A DNA stretch of 15,585 bases from positions 1 through 15,585 of the forward strand of contig DAIEIL010000159.1 in assembly GCA_027352645.1 (NCBI GenBank), written 5' to 3'. This DNA comes from Rhodobiaceae bacterium (lineage in GTDB: Bacteria; Pseudomonadota; Alphaproteobacteria; Parvibaculales; Parvibaculaceae). How positions within the stretch are numbered: the stretch's first letter is position 1; the number at the start of each line of letters is the position of its first letter. Positions 1 to 6,876 of this stretch are shown here, in pieces. The translations under genes were made by a program, and so were the position numbers. A model generated the notes under the pieces. The model was given only the letters and a program-made list of their open reading frames with translations. It made no database searches and was not told the origin of the DNA.

Positions 1-317
1 CGCAGATTGGCGAAGAGTTCGAGATCCTTGCGCAGACGCAGCAGGCCCGCCTCGGGACGGCCTTCATAAGGCACGTTGTCCCACTTGGGTCCGCCCACCG
101 CGCCGAGGAAAACGGCGTCCGCCGCCTTCGCCTTCTCGATGGTCGCATCCGTCACCGCGACGCCGTGCTTGTCGTAGCAGCAGCCGCCGACCAGCTCATG
201 CTCGACGGCAACGTCGAAGCCGCGCTTCTGCTTGTACCAGCCAAGCACGCGCTCGACTTCGCCCATCACTTCCGGGCCGATGCCGTCGCCGGCCACGATC
301 AGAATCTTCTTCGTCAT
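1..317 (-). CDS. leuB: 3-isopropylmalate dehydrogenase, N-terminal part (runs off left edge)
   Basis: LeuB oxidatively decarboxylates 3-isopropylmalate to 2-oxoisocaproate with NAD+, the third step of leucine synthesis, in the cytoplasm. About 105 residues are visible, beginning MTKKILIVAGDGIGPEV, the typical N-terminus of the isocitrate/isopropylmalate dehydrogenase family. Further in are LGAVGGPKWD (about 71-80) and the LLRLRKDLELFANLR segment (about 91-105), whose arginines bind the substrate malate moiety in this family. The start ATG at 315-317 follows a purine-rich stretch (GAGAAAGAAAG) that can serve as a ribosome binding site. The gene lies 103 bases behind leuD in the same direction, with a palindromic element in that gap. 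The C-terminal two thirds lie outside the window, so integrity cannot be judged. The identity is very secure. Confidence 0.96.
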   Translation of the reverse strand, partial: MTKKILIVAGDGIGPEVMGEVERVLGWYKQKRGFDVAVEHELVGGCCYDKHGVAVTDATIEKAKAADAVFLGAVGGPKWDNVPYEGRPEAGLLRLRKDLELFANL

Positions 318-335
318 TTCGCTTTCTTTCTCATC

Positions 336-412
336 GTCATTGCCGGGCTTGACCCGGCAATCCAGAGCCACTTGCGCCGCGCTGGATGCCCGGGGTCAAG
401 CCCGGGCATGAC
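336..412. repeat. Palindromic intergenic element between leuD and leuB
   Basis: Two arms of about 30 bases (336-365 and 382-412) are near-perfect inverted copies of each other around a 16-base spacer. Each arm is itself a hairpin: TGCCGGG/CCCGGCA in the left arm and TGCCCGGG/CCCGGGCA in the right arm. The core CCGGGCTTGACCCGG with an adjoining ATCCAG is a widely scattered alphaproteobacterial intergenic repeat type; I recognise it from general knowledge and no other full copy is in this window. It would be transcribed within the leu mRNA and can fold either as one long stem or as two side-by-side hairpins. Confidence 0.85.
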
Positions 413-420
413 AAAAAGGG

Positions 421-1026
421 TTACAACCAGGGCTGCTCGGCAGCGTGGCGCTTCTCATAACTCGCGATGGTGTCGACCTTCTTCAGCGTGAGGCCTACGC
501 CGTCGAGACCTTCGAGCATGCAATGCTTGCGGAAGGGATCGATGTCGAACTTGATCACCCCGCCGTCGGGGCCATGGATTTCCTGAGCTTCGAGATCGAC
601 GGTGACGACCGCGTTGGAGCCGCGCTCCGCGTCATCCATCAACTTGTCGACATCGGCCTGCGGCAGAACGATCGGCAGAATGCCGTTCTGGAAGCAGTTG
701 TTATAGAAAATGTCGGCGAAGCTCGGCGCGATCACGCAGCGGATGCCGAAATCGGCAAGTGCCCAAGGGGCGTGTTCGCGCGACGAACCGCAACCGAAAT
801 TCTCGCCCGTGACGAGGATCTGCGCGTGGCGATAGGCCGGCTTGTTCAGCACGAAGTCCGGCTTCTCGTTGCCCTTTTCGTCAAAGCGCATCTCGTCGAA
901 GAGATTCTTGCCGAGACCCGTGCGCTTGATCGTCTTCAGAAACTGCTTCGGGATGATCATATCGGTGTCGATATTGATCAGCGGCATGGGCGCCGCGACG
1001 CCCGTGAGTTTGTTGAACTTGTCCAT
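421..1026 (-). CDS. leuD: 3-isopropylmalate dehydratase small subunit
   Basis: LeuD is the small (swivel) subunit of isopropylmalate isomerase; with LeuC it converts 2-isopropylmalate to 3-isopropylmalate in leucine synthesis. The 201-residue product has the usual family length (about 200). It carries the conserved INIDTDMIIPKQFLKTI segment (17-33) and the GCGSSREHAPWAL motif (78-90) of the aconitase swivel domain, which contacts substrate. The start ATG at 1024-1026 has a GAGGAG ribosome binding site about 7 bases upstream; this site overlaps the leuC stop codon. Only 11 bases separate it from leuC, so the two subunits are probably translated together. The gene looks intact, with a TAA stop. 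The palindromic element and leuB follow. Confidence 0.97.
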   Translation of the reverse strand: MDKFNKLTGVAAPMPLINIDTDMIIPKQFLKTIKRTGLGKNLFDEMRFDEKGNEKPDFVLNKPAYRHAQILVTGENFGCGSSREHAPWALADFGIRCVIAPSFADIFYNNCFQNGILPIVLPQADVDKLMDDAERGSNAVVTVDLEAQEIHGPDGGVIKFDIDPFRKHCMLEGLDGVGLTLKKVDTIASYEKRHAAEQPWL

Positions 1027-1037
1027 TGCCGTTCTCC

Positions 1038-2444
1038 TCAGTTCATCTCACGCACATCGACGAAGTGGCCCGCGATCGCCGCCGCCGCCGCCATGGCGGG
1101 GGAGACGAGATGCGTGCGTCCGCCGCGGCCCTGACGGCCTTCGAAATTGCGGTTGGACGTCGAGGCGCAACGCTCGCCGGGGCTGAGCTTGTCGGCATTC
1201 ATCGCAAGGCACATGGAGCAGCCCGGTTCGCGCCACTCGAAGCCCGCCTCGATGAAGATCTTGTCGAGGCCTTCGGCTTCCGCCTGTTCCTTCACGAGGC
1301 CGGAGCCCGGAACGACCATGGCATTGACGGTCGGTGCGACATGCTTGCCCTTGGCGATGGCGGCCGCCGCGCGCAGGTCTTCGATGCGGCCATTGGTGCA
1401 GGAGCCGATGAAGACGCGGTCGATCTTCACTTCGGTGATCGGCGTGCCCGCCTTGAGGCCCATATATTCGAGCGCGCGTTCCATCGCGTGGCGCTTGCCC
1501 TCGTCAGCGGCATTCGCCGGATCGGGAATGCGGTCGGTGATGCGGATGACGTTTTCCGGGCTCGTGCCCCAGGTGATCATCGGCGGCAGATTCGCGATGT
1601 CGAGATTCACTTCCTTGTCGAAATGCGCGCCCTCGTCCGACGGCAGCGTCTTCCAGTAGGCAACCGCCTTCTCCCAGTTCTCGCCCTTGGGCGCCATGGG
1701 GCGGCCCTTGAAATATTCGAAGGTCTTTTCGTCCGGCGCGATCATGCCGGCGCGCGCGCCCGCTTCGATCGTCAGGTTGCAGACGGTCATGCGGCCTTCC
1801 ATCGAAAGGTCGCGGATTGCCTCGCCCGCATATTCGACGACATATCCCGTGCCGCCCGCCGTGCCGATATGGCCGATGATGGCAAGCGCGATGTCCTTCG
1901 CGGTGAAGCCCGCCGGCGCCTTGCCGATGACATTGATGCGCATGTTCTTGGCCTTGGCCTGGATCAGCGTCTGGGTCGCGAGCACATGCTCGACTTCAGA
2001 CGTGCCGATGCCATGCGCCAGCGCGCCGAAAGCGCCATGCGTCGAGGTGTGGCTGTCGCCGCAAACGATGGTCGTGCCGGGCAGTGTGAAGCCCTGCTCC
2101 GGACCGACGATGTGGACGATGCCCTGACGCTTGTCGCTCATCTCGAGATACTGGACGCCGAAGGCTTTCGCATTGTCGTCGAGCGTCTGCACCTGGATGC
2201 GGCTCTCTTCGTCGGCGATGCCCTTGGAGCGGTCGGTCGTCGGCACGTTGTGGTCGGCAACCGCGAGCGTCTTGGCGGGCGCGTGAACCTTGCGGCCCGA
2301 TATCCGCAGACCCTCAAAAGCCTGCGGGCTCGTCACCTCATGCACGAGATGGCGGTCGATATAGAGGAGGCCGGTGCCGTCCTCCTGCATGTCGACGAGA
2401 TGGGCATCCCAGATTTTGTCGTACATGGTGCGGGGTGCAGCCAT
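1038..2444 (-). CDS. leuC: 3-isopropylmalate dehydratase large subunit
   Basis: LeuC is the iron-sulfur catalytic subunit of isopropylmalate isomerase, partner of LeuD. The 468-residue length fits the bacterial family (about 465-475). Visible motifs are DHNVPTTDR (65-72), the GDSHTSTHGAFGALAHGIGTSE block (129-150) of the aconitase fold, and the three cysteines expected to hold the [4Fe-4S] cluster: C349 in GSCTNGR, and C409 and C412 in GCSMC. I chose the ATG at 2442-2444 (MAAPRTMYDKIWDAH) because AAGGAG lies about 8 bases upstream and family proteins start here; the frame stays open 15 codons further but that extension looks non-coding. It is the first gene of the leu group and lies behind the rplS terminator, so it should have its own promoter in 2445-2529. 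I saw a TTGACG there but no convincing matching -10 box. Confidence 0.97.
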   Translation of the reverse strand: MAAPRTMYDKIWDAHLVDMQEDGTGLLYIDRHLVHEVTSPQAFEGLRISGRKVHAPAKTLAVADHNVPTTDRSKGIADEESRIQVQTLDDNAKAFGVQYLEMSDKRQGIVHIVGPEQGFTLPGTTIVCGDSHTSTHGAFGALAHGIGTSEVEHVLATQTLIQAKAKNMRINVIGKAPAGFTAKDIALAIIGHIGTAGGTGYVVEYAGEAIRDLSMEGRMTVCNLTIEAGARAGMIAPDEKTFEYFKGRPMAPKGENWEKAVAYWKTLPSDEGAHFDKEVNLDIANLPPMITWGTSPENVIRITDRIPDPANAADEGKRHAMERALEYMGLKAGTPITEVKIDRVFIGSCTNGRIEDLRAAAAIAKGKHVAPTVNAMVVPGSGLVKEQAEAEGLDKIFIEAGFEWREPGCSMCLAMNADKLSPGERCASTSNRNFEGRQGRGGRTHLVSPAMAAAAAIAGHFVDVREMN

Positions 2445-2529
2445 TTTCTTTCTCCTTTTACGGGCGCTTCGAATTGCGGTCGCGCGCACCGTTCAACGTC
2501 AAATCAGATAAGAGAGGCAGCCAAAAACG

Positions 2530-2568
2530 AAAAGCGGGCATGGGGCCCGAGGCCCCAGCCCGCTTTTT
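2530..2568 (-). terminator. Rho-independent terminator of the ffh-rplS operon
   Basis: A GC-rich hairpin pairs AAAGCGGGC (2531-2539) with GCCCGCTTT (2558-2566) and GGGGCC (2542-2547) with GGCCCC (2551-2556), with a 3-base loop and one bulged base. On the minus strand the stem is followed by TTTTCGTTTTT. It begins about 30 bases after the rplS stop codon and about 85 bases before the leuC start, so it separates the ribosomal operon from the leu genes. Confidence 0.85.
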
Positions 2569-2597
2569 GCGTCTCGTCCAATCGTCTACCGACGAAA

Positions 2598-2993
2598 TCA
2601 GGCGGCGCCGTTCTCTTGCGAGCGGGCTTTGTTGTCCTGCTTCTTCTCGGTAATTCGAGCCGACTTCCCGCGACGGCCACGCAGGTAGTAGAGCTTCGCG
2701 CGACGAACGCGGCCCCGGCGCACGACCTTGATCGAGTCGACCAGCGGGCTGTAGAGCGGGAATACGCGCTCGACGCCTTCGCCGTAGGAAATCTTGCGAA
2801 CCGTGAAGTTCTCGTTGATCCCGCCGCCCGACCGCGCGATGCACACGCCTTCATAGGCCTGTACGCGCGAACGCTCGCCTTCAACGACCTTCACACTGAC
2901 GATCACTGTATCGCCGGGCGCGAAATCGGGAATCTCCTTACCGCCGGAGAGGCTTCCCATCTGCTCCTGCTCGATCAGCTCAATGATATTCAT
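2598..2993 (-). CDS. rplS: 50S ribosomal protein L19
   Basis: L19 sits at the 30S-50S interface of the ribosome. The 131-residue product starts MNIIELIEQEQM and contains the conserved FAPGDTVIVSVKV (24-36), YEGVCIARSG (47-56) and the basic SIKVVRRGRVRRAKLYYLRGR region (88 onward). The E. coli protein is about 115 residues; the extra 15 or so here form a polar Lys/Gln/Asn tail after RGKSARI, as is usual in alphaproteobacteria. I chose the ATG at 2991-2993 because it matches the family start and has a GAGG about 9 bases upstream. The open frame reaches 3086, but the additional 31 residues lack family similarity and cover structured spacer RNA. It is the last gene of the rpsP-rimM-trmD-rplS unit and is followed by a terminator. 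Confidence 0.97.
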   Translation of the reverse strand: MNIIELIEQEQMGSLSGGKEIPDFAPGDTVIVSVKVVEGERSRVQAYEGVCIARSGGGINENFTVRKISYGEGVERVFPLYSPLVDSIKVVRRGRVRRAKLYYLRGRRGKSARITEKKQDNKARSQENGAA

Positions 2994-3020
2994 CGGTTTA
3001 AACCTCAGGTATTGAAGGCG

Positions 3021-3067
3021 CCGGAGCCGGGCCCTTTCAGGGCTCTTTACGGGTAAACCCCGTCCGG
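3021..3067 (-). promoter_or_regulatory. Structured RNA spacer between trmD and rplS
   Basis: In the 102-base gap between trmD and rplS, three pairings are visible: ACGGG/CCCGT (3049-3053 with 3059-3063), GCCCT/AGGGC (3031-3035 with 3039-3043), and an outer CCGGA/TCCGG (3021-3025 with 3063-3067) that shares one base with the first stem. On the minus-strand RNA these could give two adjacent hairpins closed by a short stem, ending about 28 bases before the rplS start. There is no T-run, so it is not a simple terminator. A role in mRNA processing, stability or translation control is inference. Confidence 0.4.
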
Positions 3068-3095
3068 AAGCGCGCTTCACTATCACACTTCAATG

Positions 3096-3836
3096 TCACT
3101 GGCGACTGTCTTTGGACCGACTCGCGAGAAATTTCTCCCAGAGGTCGGGTCGCCGCTCCTTCGTCAAAGCCTCGGCCATGGCCCGTCGCCAGGCCTTGAC
3201 CTTCGCATGGTCCCCGGAGGTCAGAACCGCCGGGATTTCGCGCCCCTCGAACACCTGAGGGCGCGTGTACTGCGGGTATTCAAGCAACCCGCTCTCGAAA
3301 CTCTCATCCTCGCCCGAGGCTTCCTTGCCCATCACACCGGGCAGAAGCCGGACCACCGCGTCCAGAAGCGCCAGAGCCGCAGGCTCCCCGCCCGAAAGGA
3401 CGAAATCGCCAAGGCTCACCTCTTCCAGCCCGCGGGCCTCGATCACCCGCTCGTCGAGCCCCTCGAAACGCCCGCAAAGAAGCGTCACGCCGGGACCCGC
3501 TGCCAGTTCCCGGACCCGCGCCTGATCGAGCGGCTTGCCCCGGGGACTCAAATAAATCAACGGCTTGGCCGATCCGGTCTCGTGTACCGCATCGATCGCC
3601 GCCGCAACCACATCGGCCCGCATCACCATGCCGGGCCCACCGCCCGAAGGCGTATCATCGACCGAGCGGTGCTTGTCCGTCGCAAAGCCACGGATATCCA
3701 CCGCATCGAGCCGCCACGTTCCGGCCTCAAGCGCCCGCCCCGCCAGCGATATGCCCAGCGGCCCCGGAAACATTTCCGGGAAGAGCGTCAGGACCGTCGC
3801 CGACCACGGCTCCGGCTTCGAGAAGGGCTCAGTCAT
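3096..3836 (-). CDS. trmD: tRNA (guanine-N1)-methyltransferase
   Basis: TrmD methylates N1 of G37, next to the anticodon of tRNAs reading CNN and similar codons, using S-adenosylmethionine; loss causes +1 frameshifting. The 246-residue length matches the family. Trefoil-knot SPOUT motifs are present: YLSPRGKPLDQ (95-105), LLCGRFEGLDERVIE (119-133) and SLGDFVLSGGEPAALALLDA (141-160). D144 in the GDFVLSGGE motif is the likely equivalent of the catalytic aspartate, and R130 of the partner arginine. I chose the ATG at 3834-3836 because GGGGGAGGG lies just upstream and family proteins begin near here; the frame runs 17 codons further inside rimM. The start overlaps the rimM stop by 8 bases (ATGACTGA), so translation is probably coupled. 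Confidence 0.97.
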   Translation of the reverse strand: MTEPFSKPEPWSATVLTLFPEMFPGPLGISLAGRALEAGTWRLDAVDIRGFATDKHRSVDDTPSGGGPGMVMRADVVAAAIDAVHETGSAKPLIYLSPRGKPLDQARVRELAAGPGVTLLCGRFEGLDERVIEARGLEEVSLGDFVLSGGEPAALALLDAVVRLLPGVMGKEASGEDESFESGLLEYPQYTRPQVFEGREIPAVLTSGDHAKVKAWRRAMAEALTKERRPDLWEKFLASRSKDSRQ

Positions 3837-4404
3837 CGTCGCCCTCCCCCGCTTCGGCCTCCGGGCCTCCGTCGAAGAGGCCCGCATCGAAAATCCCGAG
3901 CGGCGGGTCGATCACGATCCGCCGCGCCCCGATCTCGACCTCCGGCACATTCTCCTCCGTGAAGGGGAGATAGACCGTCGGCCCGCCTTCTGGGCGCTTG
4001 ATCTCAAGGAGATCGCCCGCGCCGAAATTCTCGACCGCCACAACCTGCCCATAGACCCGTCCGTCGGCACCTTCGGCCGAAAGCCCGATGAGGTCGCTGT
4101 AGTACCAGCCTTCCTCCTCGTCGGTCTCCGGCAGGCGCGCCCGCTCGACATAGAGCTCGGTCCCGCGCATGGCTTCCGCCTTGTCGCGGTCGCCAATGCC
4201 TTCGAGGCGGCAGATCACGACGCCCTTGGCCCTGCCCATCGCCTCGATCCTGAAGCGGCGGTGTCCGTCCTTCGTTTCGACCGGGCCGTAGGCGGCGACC
4301 GCCTCCGGCTCTTCCGTGAAGGGCTTCACCTTGACGAGACCGCGCACGCCATGCGCGCCCACGACGACGCCGAGACAGACTCTCTTCTGCGGGCTGTCAG
4401 CCAT
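3829..4404 (-). CDS. rimM: 16S rRNA processing protein RimM
   Basis: RimM is an assembly factor that binds S19 and helps mature the head of the 30S subunit. The 191-residue product has an N-terminal RimM beta-barrel beginning VCLGVVVGAHGVRGLVKVKP (9-28) and a C-terminal PRC-barrel with GWYYSDLIGL (99-108), YGQVVAVENFGAGDLLEI (118-135) and YLPFTEENVPEV (145-156), ending in the conserved IDPPLGIFD (165-173). A short acidic tail (GEGDDD) follows, slightly extending the usual length. The start ATG at 4402-4404 is 15 bases after the rpsP stop. Its ribosome binding site is weak (CGGAA), consistent with lower expression than the flanking ribosomal proteins, as described for E. coli. It overlaps trmD by 8 bases. 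Confidence 0.96.
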   Translation of the reverse strand: MADSPQKRVCLGVVVGAHGVRGLVKVKPFTEEPEAVAAYGPVETKDGHRRFRIEAMGRAKGVVICRLEGIGDRDKAEAMRGTELYVERARLPETDEEEGWYYSDLIGLSAEGADGRVYGQVVAVENFGAGDLLEIKRPEGGPTVYLPFTEENVPEVEIGARRIVIDPPLGIFDAGLFDGGPEAEAGEGDDD

Positions 4405-4419
4405 GGTTCCGGCGAGTGC

Positions 4420-4794
4420 TTACGCCTCGGCCGGGGCCTCGGCAGCGGCCTTTGCTTCTTCAGCAGCAGCGGCGGCAGCGGCCAGACGCTCCTGCGCCTT
4501 CGCCTTGGGCTTCGCCTTGACGGGGTTCGCTTTCGCGTTGCGCTTCAGAAGGCCGGCGGTATCGAGGAAACGCTCGACGCGGTCGGTCGGCAGCGCGCCA
4601 ACGGAGAGCCAATGCTTCGCACGCTCGAGGTCGAGCACGATGCGATCCTTGCTGTCCTTCGGCAGGAGCGGGTTGAACGTGCCGATCTTCTCGATGAAGC
4701 GGCCGTCGCGGGGCGAACGCGTGTCCGCGATCACGATGCGGTAGAACGGACGCTTCTTGGCACCGCCACGGGCGAGCCTGATCTTGAGAGCCAT
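4420..4794 (-). CDS. rpsP: 30S ribosomal protein S16
   Basis: S16 is an early-binding protein of the 30S subunit needed for its assembly. The first 85 residues match the family: MALKIRLARGGAKKRPFYRI, then SPRDGRFIEKIGTFNPL (27-43) and GALPTDRVERFLDTAGL (67-82). The E. coli protein has 82 residues; this one has 124 because of a tail of about 40 residues that is first Lys/Ala/Pro (NPVKAKPKAKA) and then an Ala/Glu helix (LAAAAAAAEEAKAAAEAPAEA). Such tails are common in alphaproteobacterial S16. The start ATG at 4792-4794 has AAAGG about 10 bases upstream. It lies 62 bases behind ffh with no terminator or clear promoter between, so it is probably cotranscribed with ffh. Confidence 0.97.
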   Translation of the reverse strand: MALKIRLARGGAKKRPFYRIVIADTRSPRDGRFIEKIGTFNPLLPKDSKDRIVLDLERAKHWLSVGALPTDRVERFLDTAGLLKRNAKANPVKAKPKAKAQERLAAAAAAAEEAKAAAEAPAEA

Positions 4795-4856
4795 GTTTTT
4801 TGCCTTTCAGTGAAACTCGAAACTTCTGAACTCATGCGCCAGACCCGGCGCGAAAC

Positions 4857-6401
4857 TCACTTCTTCTTTTTCCCGCCCGGCAGGCCCGGAAGGCCGCCAC
4901 CGGGGAAACCGCCGCGCCCCGGAAGGCCGGGAAGCCTGGGCATTCCACCCGCACCGAGGCCGGGAAGACCGCCGGGCATTCCGCCGCCCAATCCACCTGG
5001 GGGCAGCATGTTCTTCAGCGCGTCGGGATTGCTTGCCAATTCAGGCGGAAGTTCGGGCATGCCGCCGCCGAAGAGCTTGCCGAGAAGGCCGCCGCCCTTC
5101 TGCCGCGCCATCATCTTCATCATGTCGGCCATCTGGCGATGAAGCTTCAGGAGACGATTGATCTCCTGCACTTCGGTGCCGGAGCCCGCCGCGACACGGC
5201 GCTTGCGGCTCGCATTGAGGAGCGCCGGATTGCGGCGTTCAGCCTTGGTCATCGAGGAGATGATCGCGGCCTGACGCTTCACCACGCTGTCGTCCATATG
5301 CGCATTGGCCATCTGCGCCTGCGCTTTCGCGACGCCAGGCAACATGCCGAGAACGCCCTTCATGCCGCCCATGCGCTTCATCTGCGCGAGCTGCTCGGCC
5401 AGATCGTCGAGGTCGAACTGACCCTTCTTCATCTTGGCGGCGATCTTCTGCGCCTTTTCGGCGTCGATCGTTTCCGCCGCCTTCTCGACGAGGCTGACGA
5501 CGTCGCCCATGCCGAGGATGCGGCCCGCGACGCGATCGGCCTTGAAATCTTCCAGCGCGTCGAGCTTTTCGCCCGTGCCGAGAAGCTTGATCGGAACGCC
5601 GGTGACGGCACGCATCGAAAGTGCGGCGCCGCCGCGTCCGTCGCCATCCGTCCGTGTCAGGACGATGCCGGTGACGCCGATGCGATCCTTGAACTGCTGC
5701 GCGACATTGACGGCGTCCTGACCGGTCAGGCTGTCGGCAACGAGAAGCGTCTCATGCGGCTGCGCGACGTCGCGCACTTCCGCGACTTCCTGCATCAGCG
5801 CTTCGTCGATATGGATGCGGCCCGCCGTATCGAGCATGACGATGTCGTAGCCGCCGAGCCTTGCGGCCTCGATGGCGCGCCGCGCGATCTGCACCGGCTG
5901 CTGACCCGCGATGATCGGCAGCGTGGCGACGCCCGTCTGCTCGCCGAGGATCTTCAACTGCTCCTGCGCGGCCGGACGGCGCGTATCGAGCGAGGCCATG
6001 AGAACGCGCCGCTTGTCGCGGTTCTCGAAGCGCTTGGCGATCTTGGCGGTCGACGTGGTTTTGCCCGAGCCCTGAAGGCCGACCATCATGATGGCGACGG
6101 GGGCGGCGGCGTGGAGCGAGATCGACGTGTCGCCCGCCCCGCCCAGCATCTCGACCAGTTCGTCATGGACGATCTTGATGACCTGCTGGCCCGGCGTGAT
6201 CGACTTCAGCACCTCGACGCCGACCGAGCGCTCTTTCACCTTGTCGATGAAATCCTTGACCACAGGCAGCGCCACGTCCGCTTCGAGCAGCGCCCGGCGG
6301 ACTTCGCGCATGGCTTCGTCGACGTCCTTCTCCGAGAGCGCGCCGCGCCCTCTGAGTTTCGTAAAGACGTCGCCGAGGCGACCTGTCAGGTTTTCGAACA
6401 T
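4857..6401 (-). CDS. ffh: Signal recognition particle protein Ffh (SRP54)
   Basis: Ffh binds 4.5S RNA and nascent signal sequences and targets ribosomes to the membrane through FtsY. The 514-residue product has the N domain (1-100), a G domain with GLQGSGKT (108-115), DTRRPAA (139-145), DTAGR (191-195), TRTDGD (249-254) and GTGE (275-278), and a methionine-rich M domain with the RNA-binding motif SRKRRVAAGSG (398-408). G4 reads TRTD where E. coli has TKVD; the arginine is a known alphaproteobacterial variant. After about residue 435 comes an 80-residue tail rich in Gly, Pro, Met and Leu that ends in four lysines, longer than in E. coli Ffh (453 residues). I start at the ATG at 6399-6401 (MFENLTGRLG), the family start; the open frame extends 16 codons upstream. 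Its ribosome binding site is weak (CGAGA). Confidence 0.97.
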   Translation of the reverse strand: MFENLTGRLGDVFTKLRGRGALSEKDVDEAMREVRRALLEADVALPVVKDFIDKVKERSVGVEVLKSITPGQQVIKIVHDELVEMLGGAGDTSISLHAAAPVAIMMVGLQGSGKTTSTAKIAKRFENRDKRRVLMASLDTRRPAAQEQLKILGEQTGVATLPIIAGQQPVQIARRAIEAARLGGYDIVMLDTAGRIHIDEALMQEVAEVRDVAQPHETLLVADSLTGQDAVNVAQQFKDRIGVTGIVLTRTDGDGRGGAALSMRAVTGVPIKLLGTGEKLDALEDFKADRVAGRILGMGDVVSLVEKAAETIDAEKAQKIAAKMKKGQFDLDDLAEQLAQMKRMGGMKGVLGMLPGVAKAQAQMANAHMDDSVVKRQAAIISSMTKAERRNPALLNASRKRRVAAGSGTEVQEINRLLKLHRQMADMMKMMARQKGGGLLGKLFGGGMPELPPELASNPDALKNMLPPGGLGGGMPGGLPGLGAGGMPRLPGLPGRGGFPGGGLPGLPGGKKKK

Positions 6402-6483
6402 ATCGGTCTCGAATAGGGGGCTCTCGCCCGCACCGTTCACACAAAGCAAAAACGCACCCGCGAGCGAATATCGCCGGCGGATG

Positions 6484-6498
6484 TTGACCCGGGCTCAA
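6484..6498. promoter_or_regulatory. 15-base palindrome in the ffh leader
   Basis: TTGACCCGGGCTCAA is an inverted repeat with TTGA/TCAA ends around CCCGGG and mismatched only at the flanking C/C positions. It lies about 85 bases upstream of the ffh start and downstream of the likely promoter. It could be a protein binding site or a small RNA hairpin, or chance in GC-rich DNA. It resembles the core of the leu-operon palindromic element (CTTGACCCGG) and might be a remnant of the same repeat type. Confidence 0.3.
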
Positions 6499-6545
6499 TG
6501 CCTCGGGCGGATCGGGGCGCAACAATGTCCCGAAATTCGGGGCGG

Positions 6546-6574
6546 AAGCTAGGGCGGCGGGCCCAAAGAGTCAA
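6546..6574 (-). promoter_or_regulatory. Likely sigma-70 promoter for ffh
   Basis: On the minus strand TTGACT (6569-6574) and TAGCTT (6546-6551) are separated by exactly 17 bases. The -35 box matches the consensus at five of six positions; the -10 matches at T1, A2 and the final T. Transcription would start near 6539 and give a leader of about 140 bases before ffh. No closer alternative was as good. This would be the promoter for the whole ffh-rpsP-rimM-trmD-rplS unit. Confidence 0.55.
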
Positions 6575-6666
6575 TCCCGGGGCGCAGCCTTGGTCGGCCA
6601 CACCCCGAGAGAAACGCATCATAGCGCAACGAAGCAAGGCGGCGGCGGGTCGCCCGCAAGGCCGTG

Positions 6667-6876
6667 TTACTTCGAGCCCTTGTCCGGCTTCGGCGACCTG
6701 TTCTGCTCCCTGTCCTCGTGGGTAACGGTCGCCATCGACTCCACCCAGCGGGGCATCCCGTGGTCCTCTTCCTGCCTGAATTCCGAAATCCTCTGGTCGA
6801 GCTGCTTCAGCTCGTCTGCCCTCTGGGCATCGGACTTCGGTGCATCGGAATCGAGCGGTCTTTTTGTGTCAGCCAT
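6667..6876 (-). CDS. Small charged protein of unknown function
   Basis: I do not recognise this 69-residue protein. It starts MADTKRPLDSDAPKSDAQRA and is very hydrophilic. Its middle (about 19-37, RADELKQLDQRISEFRQEE) looks like a short amphipathic, possibly coiled-coil helix, followed by MPRWVESMATVTHEDREQN and a basic/polar end. There is no cysteine, signal peptide or membrane segment, so it should be cytosolic. The case for a real gene is an ATG with a GGGAGA ribosome binding site 6-7 bases upstream, plus a charged, helical composition unlike a random GC-rich frame. It lies between pncC and ffh on the same strand, with 243 bases before it and about 95 bases before the ffh promoter. Opposite-strand frames across it lack a good start. 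Confidence 0.65.
   Translation of the reverse strand: MADTKRPLDSDAPKSDAQRADELKQLDQRISEFRQEEDHGMPRWVESMATVTHEDREQNRSPKPDKGSK

Noticed and set aside
1026..3056. A 676-residue open frame on the plus strand across leuC and rplS
   Set aside because: It lies opposite secure genes, has an Arg/Ala/Asp-rich shadow composition with no domain, and spans the leuC-rplS terminator.
3565..6416. Long plus-strand open frames opposite trmD, rimM, rpsP and ffh
   Set aside because: They are mirror frames of GC-rich conserved genes, with no recognisable protein features and no matching ribosome binding sites.
6402..6666. Possible SRP (4.5S) RNA gene next to ffh
   Set aside because: I looked for the conserved GGAAGCAGCC-type tetraloop region of SRP RNA and did not find it on either strand.
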